The notes below the pieces were generated by a model. It was not told the DNA's origin. It was given only the letters and a program-made list of their open reading frames with translations, and did not search any database. Shown here one piece after another: positions 17,417-27,272 of a DNA stretch of 64,000 nt (position 1 is its first letter; each line of letters begins with the position of its first letter). The DNA is from Pedosphaera sp. (GTDB lineage: Bacteria > Verrucomicrobiota > Verrucomicrobiia > Limisphaerales > SXQI01), in contig JANYDC010000046.1 in NCBI GenBank assembly GCA_025359965.1, positions 1-64,000 of the forward strand, written 5' to 3'. A program made the position numbers and the translations under genes.

Positions 17417-20400
17417 TCAGCGGCCTTTTTGCGCCAGCAAATAGTTAAGCAGACTGTTGAAGTCATCAGGAGTGATGACGTCACCGAAGTTGGCTGGCAT
17501 GAGGGAGCTTTCCGATTCGCGGCGTTCTTGGATGGTCTTTTTCTGCACCACAATTTCCTTGCCAGTCGCATCAGCGAGAACCACCGTTTCGCCCTCTTCG
17601 CGCCGAAGCAGTCCGCTCGCCACGTCGCCGTCCTTAAGCACCAACACGGTGGTGCGGAAGGCGCGGTCCACATTGCGGTTGGGATCAAGGATATCCTCCG
17701 CCACGCGGTCCAATCCACGGTTGCCAATTCCGTCAAGCTGCGGACCAACCAAATTGCCCTGACCGCCGATTTGATGACACACAGCACAGTTTTGCGTAAA
17801 GAGTTTTGCGCCTGAAGCGATCCGGTCCGCTGCCGAGACAAAATGCCCACGACGCTCATCAATGATTTTCTGAACCGCCTCGTTGGCCGGTGGCATATTC
17901 TTGGTCAGTCGATCCTGCTCACCCTTTAACTGGGGATCATTCAATCCGGCCAACCGGTCTGAGACAGCCTGGTCAACGAGCAAACGAGGGGAGGCCGCGC
18001 CAGCAGAGACAGCCGCGAGAAGTATCCTGGCACCGGGGCGGCTTCCAGCCAAAGCGGATGCAAATTGCTGTTGAATTTTCCCCGGAGCGCCGCGAAAGAC
18101 TTCGGACGCCACTATCTCAGGCTCGCCCAGGCCTTCAATTGCCAGACCGCCGGTAATTCTTGCGCGCAGGATCTGGCTCAATGTCGGCTCTCCCGTGAGC
18201 GGAGCCAACGCGCGCCAAACTTCGTTGCTCTTCCATGCTGCCAGGGTTTGAGATGCAGCCTTCAAGAGGCTCGGATTTGCGGTGGCACGCTCTACTGACG
18301 CAACCAACGCCGGTTTGAGGTCGCGCAAATTGTGGCGGAGGGCCATTTCGGCGCCGGACTGCGACCATTCAGCATTCTTGCGCGGAGCTTCTGTGGGAAT
18401 ACTGATCACGGCTGGTTCGATGCGTCCGATGGCGATCCAAGCGTAAGCATCGCCTGTGTCAGTATCGATCACTTCAATATGAACATTTTTTCCAACGTGG
18501 CCGGCCAGATTCCATTCAATGTGCTGGGCCACGTCATTGCGCGGAGGCGGCGTACTAGCAAGTACTTCCCCAGTTGAGATTTCGCGCAGCAGAACCTTAT
18601 TCCTGCCTTGTGGCGCTTTGTCGGTGTAGCCGTCGTGGCCACACACATAGAAGGACAGTCGGGTGGGAGCGTTAAATGCGGGACTATGAAGAACGCCAGT
18701 GAAGCTTTCTCCGCCCGGAGGCAGGCTGCTGATAAATGAGCCGGCCTTCTGGCCGTCGGCGGAATCGCGGCTTTGCATCACCCACGGGTCAGTCGACGCA
18801 GGAAGTCCGGCGGCGGGTTCGTTGTGCCAAAATTGGTGGGGGTCGGCTCCTGCCGCAAGAAGCTTGGGAGCCAACCGTGAGGCCCATCCGTGTAAACGCT
18901 CTCCGGCGTTTTCGCCACGCTGGCCCAGTCCAGTCTCAACCGCCTTAAATAAATCAAACTGAGTGTCAATGGCGTTGCCGAAACGTTTCTCAATTTGCAC
19001 GGCCAGATCTCCAATTTTATCAACAGGACAATAACGGGCGGCGTGGCCCAGATACTTCATGAGGTTGGCAACCGGTTCCTCGTACTTTTCGGTGTGCCGC
19101 AGTAGGAAAATGGCAATCAACGGATCCGGAACAGCAACAGAAACATCCGCGATAGTCCGGCTCTCCACTTCGCTCAACGCGGGACTAATCCCCTCATCAG
19201 CAACGGCTTTCGCGACTTCCGGCGAGCGCAATTGATTGCGGATAGCCACGCGGGTTGCGTAGACGAACAAGGTGTCGACAGGATCTATCAGTTGTCGTGA
19301 GGCGAGAAGTCGGCGCAGGGATTCCACCGCAGGATGAAGTCCCAGAGCCTCCGCAGCAGCGCGCTGCACAACAGGGGAGGAGTCGTTTAAAGCTTCGCGA
19401 AGCAGGTCAATTTGTGGCGGTGTCGGCGTGGCTACATCCGCAATTTGGTGCATGGCGTGCACGCGCACAACAGGATCACTGTCCTTGGCTGCGGCCATCC
19501 ACAAGTCAGATGGCAAAGATGGGACAAGCCTTTGCAGAGCCCAAGCCACATGGACCTTCTGGTCTGTGCTAAGTTTTTTCGAACGAAGAGCTTTATCCAA
19601 CTCTTTTGCGGTCCCCTGCTCTGCGCGGTCCACCGTTTCATTCATGGCCAGCATACGGCGCGTCGGATTGGCGCTGCCCATTTCTTTAATCAGTTCGGCC
19701 ACTTTTGCATGTGAGACATCGAATGGTGTGCTGGGCTTGCCATCTTTGCCTTTGTAAACCACCCGCCAGATGCGCCCACGCTCACGATCCCGGCCGGGGT
19801 GCTGAAGGGGCACCTCATAATGCCCGATGATGCGGTTGTAGAAATCTGCGATGTAGAGCGCACCATCAGGACCATACTGGATGTCCACCGGGCGGAACCA
19901 AGGATCATCGCAGCTTAGGAAGTCTGGTTGTTCAACCGCAACTTTGGTGGTGCCTTTAGAATCGAGACGGTCACGGTTGATGCGCGAAGTCATGACATTG
20001 CCGATGATGGTGTTATGCATGAACTCCTTCGGCCACGCGTCATCGGTCAGGTACAGAATGCCGGCGATGGCTGTCGAACCATGACTGTGTTCCATCAGTG
20101 CCGGGGCAAAGCCGAGACCATCATTGGCCTTGCCGAAACTTGGATAATAACCGCCGCGAACAAGCTGATAAACTGGTGCACTGTGGCAATCGGCTGAGTA
20201 CATGTTACCCAAGGGATCGAAACAAAGGCCGAACGGATTGACCTGTCCCCATGTGTGTTGTTCCACACGCGATCCATCCAGCCTCATGCGGTAAGTATTG
20301 CCTGAATTCATAACCACCTCCGAACCATCGGCGCCCCTTATGGTAGTGTTGTTGTTGAACCCGTGAGTGGCGTAAAGCCATCCGTCGTAGCCCCGGCGAA

Positions 20401-20935
20401 ACGATGAGTCCATTCCGTGGGTGTCGCGTTCCCAACCGAGTGGGCCAAAGAGTTTGGTCTTCTTGTCCGCCTTGCCATCTCCGTCGGTGTCCTCAAAAAA
20501 CCAAATATTTGGAATGCTCCAGGCGATCACACCATTCTTGTAAGGATAAATTCCGGTGGGAATGTTGAGCCCCTCGGCAAAAATCTCCACCTTGCGGGCC
20601 CGACCATCCGGTCCAAAATCCGACGCGATGCGAATGGTGTCACGACCCACCTTGTCCAGCGGCACAGGAAAGGGGTACTCGCGCGATTCTGTAAACCAAA
20701 GTCGTCCGCGGCTGTCAAAAGCCATGTTCATAGGCTTGCGCAGGTCCGGCTCCATGGCCACCAACTGGACTTCAAACCCTTCCGGCACATGAAATGCTTT
20801 TTTCTGCTGCTCTGGCGTCAACGGCTCGGTAGTGCGAACATTCTCCGCAAATGGATCGGCGGCAAACGCCGTGCAGACACCGATGGACAAAACGGCAACC
20901 GCTGCGTTGAATGACGAATGGGGCAAGAACTTCAT
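17417..20935 (-). CDS. PVC-type secreted cytochrome c with sorbosone-dehydrogenase-like propeller and HEAT region
   Basis: A 1172-residue protein with a Sec signal peptide ending at AFAAD. Residues about 45-400 form a glucose/sorbosone dehydrogenase-like propeller (for example GRLWFTESREYPF, YGPDGALYIADFYN). Residues about 430-650 contain HEAT-like helices (PVVRVHAMHQIADV), followed by a beta-rich region to about 880 and a second helical region. The heme c site CAVCH starts at residue 1050 and the C-terminus is a cytochrome c fold. This architecture is typical of Verrucomicrobiota and Planctomycetota. It probably oxidises a sugar or sugar derivative in the periplasm and passes electrons to its own heme; the substrate is unknown. 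Confidence 0.9.
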   Translation of the reverse strand: MKFLPHSSFNAAVAVLSIGVCTAFAADPFAENVRTTEPLTPEQQKKAFHVPEGFEVQLVAMEPDLRKPMNMAFDSRGRLWFTESREYPFPVPLDKVGRDTIRIASDFGPDGRARKVEIFAEGLNIPTGIYPYKNGVIAWSIPNIWFFEDTDGDGKADKKTKLFGPLGWERDTHGMDSSFRRGYDGWLYATHGFNNNTTIRGADGSEVVMNSGNTYRMRLDGSRVEQHTWGQVNPFGLCFDPLGNMYSADCHSAPVYQLVRGGYYPSFGKANDGLGFAPALMEHSHGSTAIAGILYLTDDAWPKEFMHNTIIGNVMTSRINRDRLDSKGTTKVAVEQPDFLSCDDPWFRPVDIQYGPDGALYIADFYNRIIGHYEVPLQHPGRDRERGRIWRVVYKGKDGKPSTPFDVSHAKVAELIKEMGSANPTRRMLAMNETVDRAEQGTAKELDKALRSKKLSTDQKVHVAWALQRLVPSLPSDLWMAAAKDSDPVVRVHAMHQIADVATPTPPQIDLLREALNDSSPVVQRAAAEALGLHPAVESLRRLLASRQLIDPVDTLFVYATRVAIRNQLRSPEVAKAVADEGISPALSEVESRTIADVSVAVPDPLIAIFLLRHTEKYEEPVANLMKYLGHAARYCPVDKIGDLAVQIEKRFGNAIDTQFDLFKAVETGLGQRGENAGERLHGWASRLAPKLLAAGADPHQFWHNEPAAGLPASTDPWVMQSRDSADGQKAGSFISSLPPGGESFTGVLHSPAFNAPTRLSFYVCGHDGYTDKAPQGRNKVLLREISTGEVLASTPPPRNDVAQHIEWNLAGHVGKNVHIEVIDTDTGDAYAWIAIGRIEPAVISIPTEAPRKNAEWSQSGAEMALRHNLRDLKPALVASVERATANPSLLKAASQTLAAWKSNEVWRALAPLTGEPTLSQILRARITGGLAIEGLGEPEIVASEVFRGAPGKIQQQFASALAGSRPGARILLAAVSAGAASPRLLVDQAVSDRLAGLNDPQLKGEQDRLTKNMPPANEAVQKIIDERRGHFVSAADRIASGAKLFTQNCAVCHQIGGQGNLVGPQLDGIGNRGLDRVAEDILDPNRNVDRAFRTTVLVLKDGDVASGLLRREEGETVVLADATGKEIVVQKKTIQERRESESSLMPANFGDVITPDDFNSLLNYLLAQKGR

Positions 20936-21419
20936 AAGATGGCGAATGATCTACCATCCGACGCGCAAGGTTGGCAAACCATTCGAGCAAAAAGAGTTAT
21001 GCCGGATTGTAAATCGTCGCCTCCGGAGCATGGGCTGAGTGAGTTATTGGCATCGATCGATTTCGCTCCGCTTAAATATGAATTGAATTTCATTTGCAAG
21101 AGGAACTCCAAGGTTAATTCTTAATTCTGCGCAAGTCTTTGCAAATCAGACTCCAATAAGACTAATGAGCCCTTAGAGCGCAGACATCAGGCCTCTGGCG
21201 TGCGAAAATCACTGGTACATTTCATAATTGCTCAGCAAATAATAAAATGCCTCTGCTATCTTCTGATCCCACAACACTTTAAGCACAGGGATGCGGTAAG
21301 CATTTTAAAATACGTTGCTTTCTATGACCCAATACGCTTTAATTACCTCAAGAAAAGGTCTGTGTTCTCTTAACACGAACAATAACAACAGTTTATTAAA
21401 TATTTGAAGAAATCGAAAA
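20936..21419. other. 484-base gene-free, AT-rich stretch
   Basis: This lies between the divergent cytochrome gene and the PEP-CTERM-like gene and should hold both promoters. It becomes AT-rich towards 21420. A short minus-strand open stretch at 21209-21304 encodes about 32 residues in frame but has no start. No tRNA, repeat or terminator was recognised. Confidence 0.45.
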
Positions 21420-22175
21420 ATGAAAACAATTGAACACTGCAGCAGCGCCTTAAGACGAACAGCCGTTCTAACTGCGCTCGCAGCCCTAAGTGGAGCAACG
21501 TCCTTCGGCGCAATTATTGATCTTGGTACGTTTACGGTCAGTGGTTCTTCTCCTTCCGGCACAGGGAGCTCAGTAGCCGGAAGCGCTCACTTCGAGCAGA
21601 TTTCATCTTCACAGCTCAAAATCACGCTCGAAAACACCTATGCAGGTGCCACGGCGAACATCGGAGACACGATTTACGGGCTCTATTTCAAAGGTGCCAC
21701 CATCACAACTTTAGTCTCCGCCATAGCACCTACCGGAGAAAAAACTTGGCAATTTCCAGGCGGCAACGGTGTTGCGGCAACCTCCACCACACTGGCATCA
21801 GACCTAAACATTGCTAATAGTGGAGCGAATTGGCAAAATTCGACGGCGGCAGCAGGTTACTCGGGTGTATCGGCGCTCGGCAGCGGAAACCAAGCCTACG
21901 GCCTCGTTTCATCCGGTTTCCTAGGCGCAGAATCCGGTGGACTGAAAAATGCCAACCACAATCCATACGTTCAGGACACCGCTGTTTTCTTCCTTAATAC
22001 CAGCAGCATAGGTACGATCACCGACGTTCGCTTCGCGTTTGGCACCGGAGGAGGTCTTTCTAGTAATTCGCAGGCAACGCCGGTCCCAGAAGCCCATTTC
22101 GCTTGGGGTGGCGTTCTTATCTTGATCCCTATCGCTCGACGGATGATTAATAGCCGCCGCGCCAAGGCCGCATAG
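21420..22175 (+). CDS. Secreted protein with PEP-CTERM-like sorting signal
   Basis: A 251-residue protein with a signal peptide (about 1-30), a beta-rich body with many Gly/Ser/Thr/Ala residues, and a C-terminal tripartite signal: VPEA at about 222-225, a hydrophobic stretch (WGGVLILIPIA) and an Arg-rich tail. This matches the PEP-CTERM plan, with VPEA instead of VPEP. Such proteins are cut and anchored or secreted by an exosortase, often together with exopolysaccharide; no exosortase gene is in the window. The function of the body is unknown. Confidence 0.75.
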   Translation: MKTIEHCSSALRRTAVLTALAALSGATSFGAIIDLGTFTVSGSSPSGTGSSVAGSAHFEQISSSQLKITLENTYAGATANIGDTIYGLYFKGATITTLVSAIAPTGEKTWQFPGGNGVAATSTTLASDLNIANSGANWQNSTAAAGYSGVSALGSGNQAYGLVSSGFLGAESGGLKNANHNPYVQDTAVFFLNTSSIGTITDVRFAFGTGGGLSSNSQATPVPEAHFAWGGVLILIPIARRMINSRRAKAA

Positions 22176-22210
22176 TCGATTCAATAATTTTCGATTCAAA
22201 CCGCTTCTAA

Positions 22211-22240
22211 TGCCGACAGAAATTTCTGTCGGTATTTTTT
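22211..22240 (+). terminator. Rho-independent terminator after the PEP-CTERM-like gene
   Basis: A 10-base sequence is followed directly by its exact reverse complement (22213-22222 and 22223-22232), then TATTTTTT. In RNA the AT-rich centre forms the loop, leaving an 8-bp GC-containing stem. It lies 36 bases after the stop at 22175. Confidence 0.85.
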
Positions 22241-22375
22241 CTATTCTGTGGCCCCAATGTTCCGTCGTGAGAGCGATGCAGTATCGGCATAAATCTTGCT
22301 GCCTTCTCCATTATCTTCGATAGTGCCCTTGATTTTTTGAAATAAGCACTTAACCATCACGAAAGAAGAGCGGGC

Positions 22376-23812
22376 ATGAGGGAAACACCGGTCAAAGCAG
22401 TCGATTTCATCAACCAAATGGAGTCTGGAAAGCCAATGGTTGCAAATCCCTCAAAATGGAGAGAGCACACCTGCGGATGGTTTTGGGGGTGTATTGCCAT
22501 CATTTGTTTCCATACAGCCTATCTGTCACCGAAATTGTCCTTTTTGATGATCGGCTATGCCATGGGACTGGTTGGATTGGCAGGTTCTGGCACTCCGGTC
22601 AACGGCTTCCGCATCGGCGTGTTGTTAGGGTTGTCTCTCTACGCGCCTCATTTGACATTTTTTTGGCGTATTTTTGGAGCCTTGGCGATCGCTTTATGGC
22701 TCGTGCTGGCGACCTGGATCGGGTTCTTTATTTGTCTTTCGAGAACCGCTTTCCAGCGTTGGGGGCGAGGAAGAGCGATATGGGTCGTGCCAATTTTCTG
22801 GCTCGGGATGGAGTACGCCAGAAGTGAGCTTTATTACCTTCGGTTCTCGTGGCTCAACATGGGCTACGCTTTTGCCGAAAAACCCCACTCTTTTTGGCTC
22901 AGACTTGGAGTCTATGGCACTGGATTCATGGCCATGGTTCTCGCCTGTGGCTTGACTACACTCAAAGGAAAGCGGCGCTTTTGGGCCATTCTTGGAGTTA
23001 TTCTTTTGGCGGTGGCCGAGTCAGTCCTTCCCAACCATCCAATCCCTATAGCCTCGGGCTCAAACGCGCTTCCTATCGCAGGAGTGCAACTCGAATTTCC
23101 CGGCCCCACCGAGGTTCTCATAGCTTTGCGGCGCGTTGACCGAGAAGCTCCAGAGGCCAAAGTCGTTGTTTTTAGTGAATACGCCTTCGACGGCCCGATC
23201 CCGGATGCAGTTAGGCGTTGGTGCAAAAAATCAGGCCGATACGTCATCGCGGGTGGCAAAAATCGACTGCCCGACAGCAGCTATTACAACACAGCTTTTG
23301 TGGTCGATCCCAAGGGTGAGGTGGTGTTTCAGCAAGCCAAGAGCGTGCCCATCCAATTCTTTGACGACGGTCTGCCCGCGCCAAACCAGGAACTTTGGGA
23401 CTCGCCCTGGGGCAAAATCGGCATATGCATTTGCTATGACCTCAGCTACACACGAATCACCGACGGACTGGTCCGCCGAGGCGCTCAGGCACTGATTGTA
23501 CCCACCAGTGACGTGATGGAATGGGGCGTTTACCAACACCAACTGCATGCTCATGTGGCCCCGGTTCGCGCCTCGGAGTACGGCATCCCGATTTTCCGCC
23601 TTGCGAGTTCAGGTGTATCGCAACTCATCGCAGCCGATGGGGTGCCTCTTGCGCAAGGCTCAATTCCCGGTGAAGGCGAAATTATTAAGGGAATCATGCA
23701 ACTTGGGAGCCCCGGTAAAGTCCCTTTTGATCGGATACTCAGCGTGGCGTCAGTGACCATATCACTGGGATGTCTGGTCATTTTCCTCCTTCGGCGGAAG
23801 CCTTCCAGTTAA
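22376..23812 (+). CDS. Apolipoprotein N-acyltransferase-like nitrilase-fold membrane protein
   Basis: A 478-residue protein. The N-terminal 230 residues hold about six to seven membrane segments, followed by a carbon-nitrogen hydrolase domain. The Glu-Lys-Cys triad is visible as Glu near 266 (FSEYAF), Lys near 322 (AKSVPIQFF) and Cys near 352 (CICYDL). A last membrane segment and a basic tail (LLRRKPSS) close the protein, as in Lnt. The membrane part looks diverged, so it could be a paralog that acylates another substrate. A purine-rich GAAAGAAGAG precedes the ATG. Lnt-type N-acylation of lipoproteins is the best guess. Confidence 0.7.
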   Translation: MRETPVKAVDFINQMESGKPMVANPSKWREHTCGWFWGCIAIICFHTAYLSPKLSFLMIGYAMGLVGLAGSGTPVNGFRIGVLLGLSLYAPHLTFFWRIFGALAIALWLVLATWIGFFICLSRTAFQRWGRGRAIWVVPIFWLGMEYARSELYYLRFSWLNMGYAFAEKPHSFWLRLGVYGTGFMAMVLACGLTTLKGKRRFWAILGVILLAVAESVLPNHPIPIASGSNALPIAGVQLEFPGPTEVLIALRRVDREAPEAKVVVFSEYAFDGPIPDAVRRWCKKSGRYVIAGGKNRLPDSSYYNTAFVVDPKGEVVFQQAKSVPIQFFDDGLPAPNQELWDSPWGKIGICICYDLSYTRITDGLVRRGAQALIVPTSDVMEWGVYQHQLHAHVAPVRASEYGIPIFRLASSGVSQLIAADGVPLAQGSIPGEGEIIKGIMQLGSPGKVPFDRILSVASVTISLGCLVIFLLRRKPSS

Positions 23813-24038
23813 GAAAAATCTAAGCACCTCCTGCCTGCAACAGACCGGCCATCAGTCCAGCCGGGCATTGGTGCGAAAAATCGACGACATACAAGAAATC
23901 ATGACAACTCACCCGTGTCCTCATACGGCCACGACATGAATCAATTGGCTCTTCCTCACTCGACGCCCACCAGCCCTCACCAAGATAAGTCCAGAAACAA
24001 CAGTTGGCATCAAAGACGGGTTCTTCCATAATCCAAGG

Positions 24039-25076
24039 ATGGTAACGAGCCCCATATTCGACCTGCGACCGTCCGACCCGACGGCTGAGCGTGACATTTT
24101 TGTTACGACTTTCCGTTGGATGTTGCTGGCACGCACAGTGGACGAAAAACTGGCGGGCCTTTATCGGGCAGGTAAAATTCCCGGCGGCGGAGTCTACTTG
24201 GGCAAGGGGCAGGAAGCAGTGAGCGCATCACTGGGAGTCTCTCTGCAACAAGGAGATGTGTACGCACCCCTCATCCGCGACGGAGCAGGACGGCTCGCTT
24301 TTGGAGAAACAGTAATCGAAGCACTTAGGACCTGTCTGGGCTCAGTGCTCGGCCCCATGCGGGGCCGTGACGGAAATGTGCACCGAGGACGCCCGAAAGA
24401 TGGGTATCTCCCCATGATCAGCCATTTGGGTGCCATGATTTCAGTGGTGAATGGGGCGCTAATGGCCAAACGCCGCCGCGGCGAACAACATTTCGTAGGT
24501 GCGACCTGTCTTGGCGAAGGGGGCACTTCCACAGGTGCTTTCCATGAAGGAATGAACCAGGCCGGGGTGGAAAGGCTGCCCTTCGTCATGCTGGTCACCG
24601 ACAATCAGTACGCTTACTCAACCCCCACTTCCCGCCAATTCGCCTGTAAATCTTTGGAATCCCGGGCGGCTGCCTATGGTTTCCAAGCCCACAGCATCGA
24701 CGGCACCAATCTTGCCGATTGCCTTCGCGGTCTTGGCAGCGCAGTGACCCAGGCGCGCAATGGCGGGGGCCCTCAATTGGTTATAGCCCGTTTATTGCGG
24801 CTTTGTGGACATGGCGAACATGACGACGCGAGTTATGTGGACGATCGTTTGAAAAATTCGCCTTTGGGACGAGATTGCATGGTGGTTGCCGAGCAACGAG
24901 TGATTGCAGAAGGCTGGGCTGACAAACAGGAGATTCAGTCCTGGAGAGCCCAAGCCAGCTCTGAAGTGGAGGCTGCGGTGGTCCAAGTCCAGACTGAGGC
25001 TTCGCCGGATCCCTACACCGAACGTTGGTCCGCGTTGAAAAGCACCCACCTATTAGACGGATTTTTGAACGCATGA
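24039..25076 (+). CDS. 2-oxoacid dehydrogenase E1 component, alpha subunit
   Basis: A 345-residue thiamine-diphosphate enzyme subunit. The ThDP-binding segment is CLGEGGTSTGAFHEGMNQAG through TDNQYAYSTP, with GEG...DN in place of the textbook GDG...NN. The phosphorylation-loop-like GHGEHDDASYVD lies near residue 253. Such a subunit decarboxylates a 2-oxoacid (pyruvate, branched-chain or acetoin type) with the beta subunit. Its stop overlaps the beta start in an ATGA junction (25073-25076). Confidence 0.88.
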   Translation: MVTSPIFDLRPSDPTAERDIFVTTFRWMLLARTVDEKLAGLYRAGKIPGGGVYLGKGQEAVSASLGVSLQQGDVYAPLIRDGAGRLAFGETVIEALRTCLGSVLGPMRGRDGNVHRGRPKDGYLPMISHLGAMISVVNGALMAKRRRGEQHFVGATCLGEGGTSTGAFHEGMNQAGVERLPFVMLVTDNQYAYSTPTSRQFACKSLESRAAAYGFQAHSIDGTNLADCLRGLGSAVTQARNGGGPQLVIARLLRLCGHGEHDDASYVDDRLKNSPLGRDCMVVAEQRVIAEGWADKQEIQSWRAQASSEVEAAVVQVQTEASPDPYTERWSALKSTHLLDGFLNA

Positions 25077-26038
25077 GCGTAACTTATCTTGAGGCGATCC
25101 GCGAAGCCCAGGCACGGGCCCTCGCCGACGATCCCAGAGTCTATATCTATGGCCAGGACGTGGGTTCCTTCGGTGGCGCTTTCAAAGCCACCAAAGGCCT
25201 CGCGCAACAATTCCCAGGCCGTGTGTTCGATGCACCCATCAGCGAGGACGCAATGGTGGGATCGGCCGTGGGTGCAGCCATTGAAGGAATGCGACCGATC
25301 ATCGAGATGCAGTTCGCTGACTTCTCGACCCCAGGGTTCAACCAGATCATCAATCAGGCGGCGACTCTTTATTGGCGCACACAAATTCCCTGCCCCATCA
25401 CCATTCGCTTACCCTCGGGCGGCACTTCAGGCAGCGGTCCCTTCCACAGCCAGAGCATGGAGGCTTTGTTCGCCCACTACCCGGGCCTGATCGTGATGAC
25501 TCCCGCCACAGTGGAGGACGCCTACAGCATGCTGCTTGAAGCGGTGGCCATTGATGATCCTGTCATTTTTTGCGAGCACAAATTCCTCTACTACCATCTA
25601 AAGGCCGACAAGCTCCCGACTGAATCCATTCCCGCCGGCAAAGCCCGGGTGGCCCGCCCTGGCCGGGATCTGACCATTGTGGCCTACAGCGCGATGGTCC
25701 ACGAGGCTCTTGCAGTCGCTGAGGAACTTGCTCTCGAAGGAACAGAAATTGAAGTCGTCGATCTCCGCACCATCAAACCCATAGACACAGACACCATCGT
25801 GGCTTCAGTTGCCCGGACGGGCCGGGTTCTCGTGGTGGGTGAGGCGTTCCCATGGGGTGGAGTCACAGCCGAAGTGGTCGCGCGCGTTGCAACAGAGGCG
25901 TTCGGGCTGCTCGACGCACCTCCGCAGCGACTGAACGCAAAGGACACTCCCATCCCTTATCATCCTGATCTTTGGGCGGTTCATCGCCCTACCGCACGGT
26001 CGATTTCCGCGGCCGTTCGCAACCTTCTTCAAATGTAA
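25073..26038 (+). CDS. 2-oxoacid dehydrogenase E1 component, beta subunit
   Basis: A 321-residue transketolase-like subunit (start ATG 25073; the 16 upstream in-frame residues belong to the alpha coding region). Family motifs are GQDVGSFGGAFKAT near 25, DAPISEDAMVGSAVG near 53, MQFADFSTPGFNQI near 82 and VVDLRTIKPID in the C-terminal domain. It pairs with the upstream alpha subunit and feeds the acyl group to the E2 encoded 2 bases downstream. Confidence 0.92.
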   Translation: MSVTYLEAIREAQARALADDPRVYIYGQDVGSFGGAFKATKGLAQQFPGRVFDAPISEDAMVGSAVGAAIEGMRPIIEMQFADFSTPGFNQIINQAATLYWRTQIPCPITIRLPSGGTSGSGPFHSQSMEALFAHYPGLIVMTPATVEDAYSMLLEAVAIDDPVIFCEHKFLYYHLKADKLPTESIPAGKARVARPGRDLTIVAYSAMVHEALAVAEELALEGTEIEVVDLRTIKPIDTDTIVASVARTGRVLVVGEAFPWGGVTAEVVARVATEAFGLLDAPPQRLNAKDTPIPYHPDLWAVHRPTARSISAAVRNLLQM

Positions 26039-26040
26039 CC

Positions 26041-27237
26041 ATGACCCAAGTACCCATCGTCATGCCGCAGTTGGGCGAATCCATCGCCGAAGCGACCGTC
26101 ATTCAAATCCTCGTCCAGCCGGGAGATGAAGTGGAGGCGGACCAAAATCTCATCGAGGTGGAGACCAACAAGGCCACCACCACTGTGACGTCGCCCTGCC
26201 GCGGACGCGTCGCTAAAATCACCGCGCAATGCAACACCGCCTATCCCGTGGGTGGAACTTTGGGCGCCCTGGAAGTTTCAGCTGAGGATGCCAAACGCCT
26301 AGGCGGGGCACCCCGGCAGCACAGTCAGGTTTCCCTGTCGCCATCGCACCCGAGCGAGTTGGACAGAGTGGATCCATCTGAATCGGTGCAACCCACCGTG
26401 CGGGGACTGCCCGTCCCAGCCAACGCGGCCGGTGCAAGCTACATGTCCCCGCGCATGAAGGCGCGCATGGCCGACCTCGGTTTTCACAATGCAGATCTGG
26501 CCGGCGTGGCCGGTAGTGGCGCCGGTGGGCGTGTCACCATTCAGGATCTTGAGGCGTTTTTGCTTTCGCTGGACAAACTTCGCACCACCCAGGCCTCCTC
26601 CATGCGTGTGGCGGTGGCCGACGCCATGCGACGGAGCTGGACTCGACCCCTTGCCACAGTCGCACTACCCATCCTGCTTGATCCTTTGCTGACACACCGG
26701 CGAACCATGGACCCCAAGCCGGGTCCAGCCCTTTATATTCTGCGCGCCCTTGCACTGGCGCTGAGCGAAAATAGCGCGCCAGCCGGACGATTGGTTGGCC
26801 ATAAAATCGTTCATCCAGCCGCCATCGATCTAGGCTTCGCAGTGGAGGCCGAGGACGGCGTTCTCGTACCCGTCCTGCGTGGAGTGGATAAAACTCCGCT
26901 TGCAAGCATGGTTAACCGATACAACGAACTCGTCACGCTGGCTCGGCAACGCAAGCTCCCCTCCGATGCCACCGGAGGCTCCATCGCCACAGTGACTAAT
27001 TTTGGAACTTTCGGCCTGACTTGGGCGACGCCCATTCCCCTGCCCGAACAGACCTTGGTTCTCGGCATGGGCGCGGGACGTCGTGTTCCCAGCTGGGATG
27101 AGAAAAAAGGTCAGTTTGTTCCCGTGATGGAAGCCAACCTGACCCTGAGTTTCGATCACCGAGTTCTGGATGGCGGCGGTGCCGGACGACTGTTGGCGCG
27201 CATCGCGGAGTGGATGACTTCCCCGGAAAAAATGTAA
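26041..27237 (+). CDS. 2-oxoacid dehydrogenase E2 component (dihydrolipoamide acyltransferase)
   Basis: A 398-residue three-part E2 from ATG 26041. Residues 1-80 are the lipoyl domain, with the likely lipoylated Lys44 in VETNKA (Asn where Asp is usual). A Pro/Ser-rich linker leads to an E1/E3-binding domain at about 135-172 (SPRMKARMADLG to IQDLEAF). The rest is the catalytic domain, with His near 372 in FDHRVLDGG. It transfers the acyl group to CoA. No E3 (lipoamide dehydrogenase) gene is nearby, so a shared E3 must be used. Confidence 0.9.
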   Translation: MTQVPIVMPQLGESIAEATVIQILVQPGDEVEADQNLIEVETNKATTTVTSPCRGRVAKITAQCNTAYPVGGTLGALEVSAEDAKRLGGAPRQHSQVSLSPSHPSELDRVDPSESVQPTVRGLPVPANAAGASYMSPRMKARMADLGFHNADLAGVAGSGAGGRVTIQDLEAFLLSLDKLRTTQASSMRVAVADAMRRSWTRPLATVALPILLDPLLTHRRTMDPKPGPALYILRALALALSENSAPAGRLVGHKIVHPAAIDLGFAVEAEDGVLVPVLRGVDKTPLASMVNRYNELVTLARQRKLPSDATGGSIATVTNFGTFGLTWATPIPLPEQTLVLGMGAGRRVPSWDEKKGQFVPVMEANLTLSFDHRVLDGGGAGRLLARIAEWMTSPEKM

Positions 27238-27272
27238 ACGGAATCCGCTCGAGGTCATCGAATCAATCTGCA

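Noticed and set aside
21209-21304. Minus-strand stretch coding for about 32 protein-like residues
   Set aside because: It looks plausible but has no start codon context, an in-frame stop directly upstream, and is too short to assign; it may be a gene remnant.
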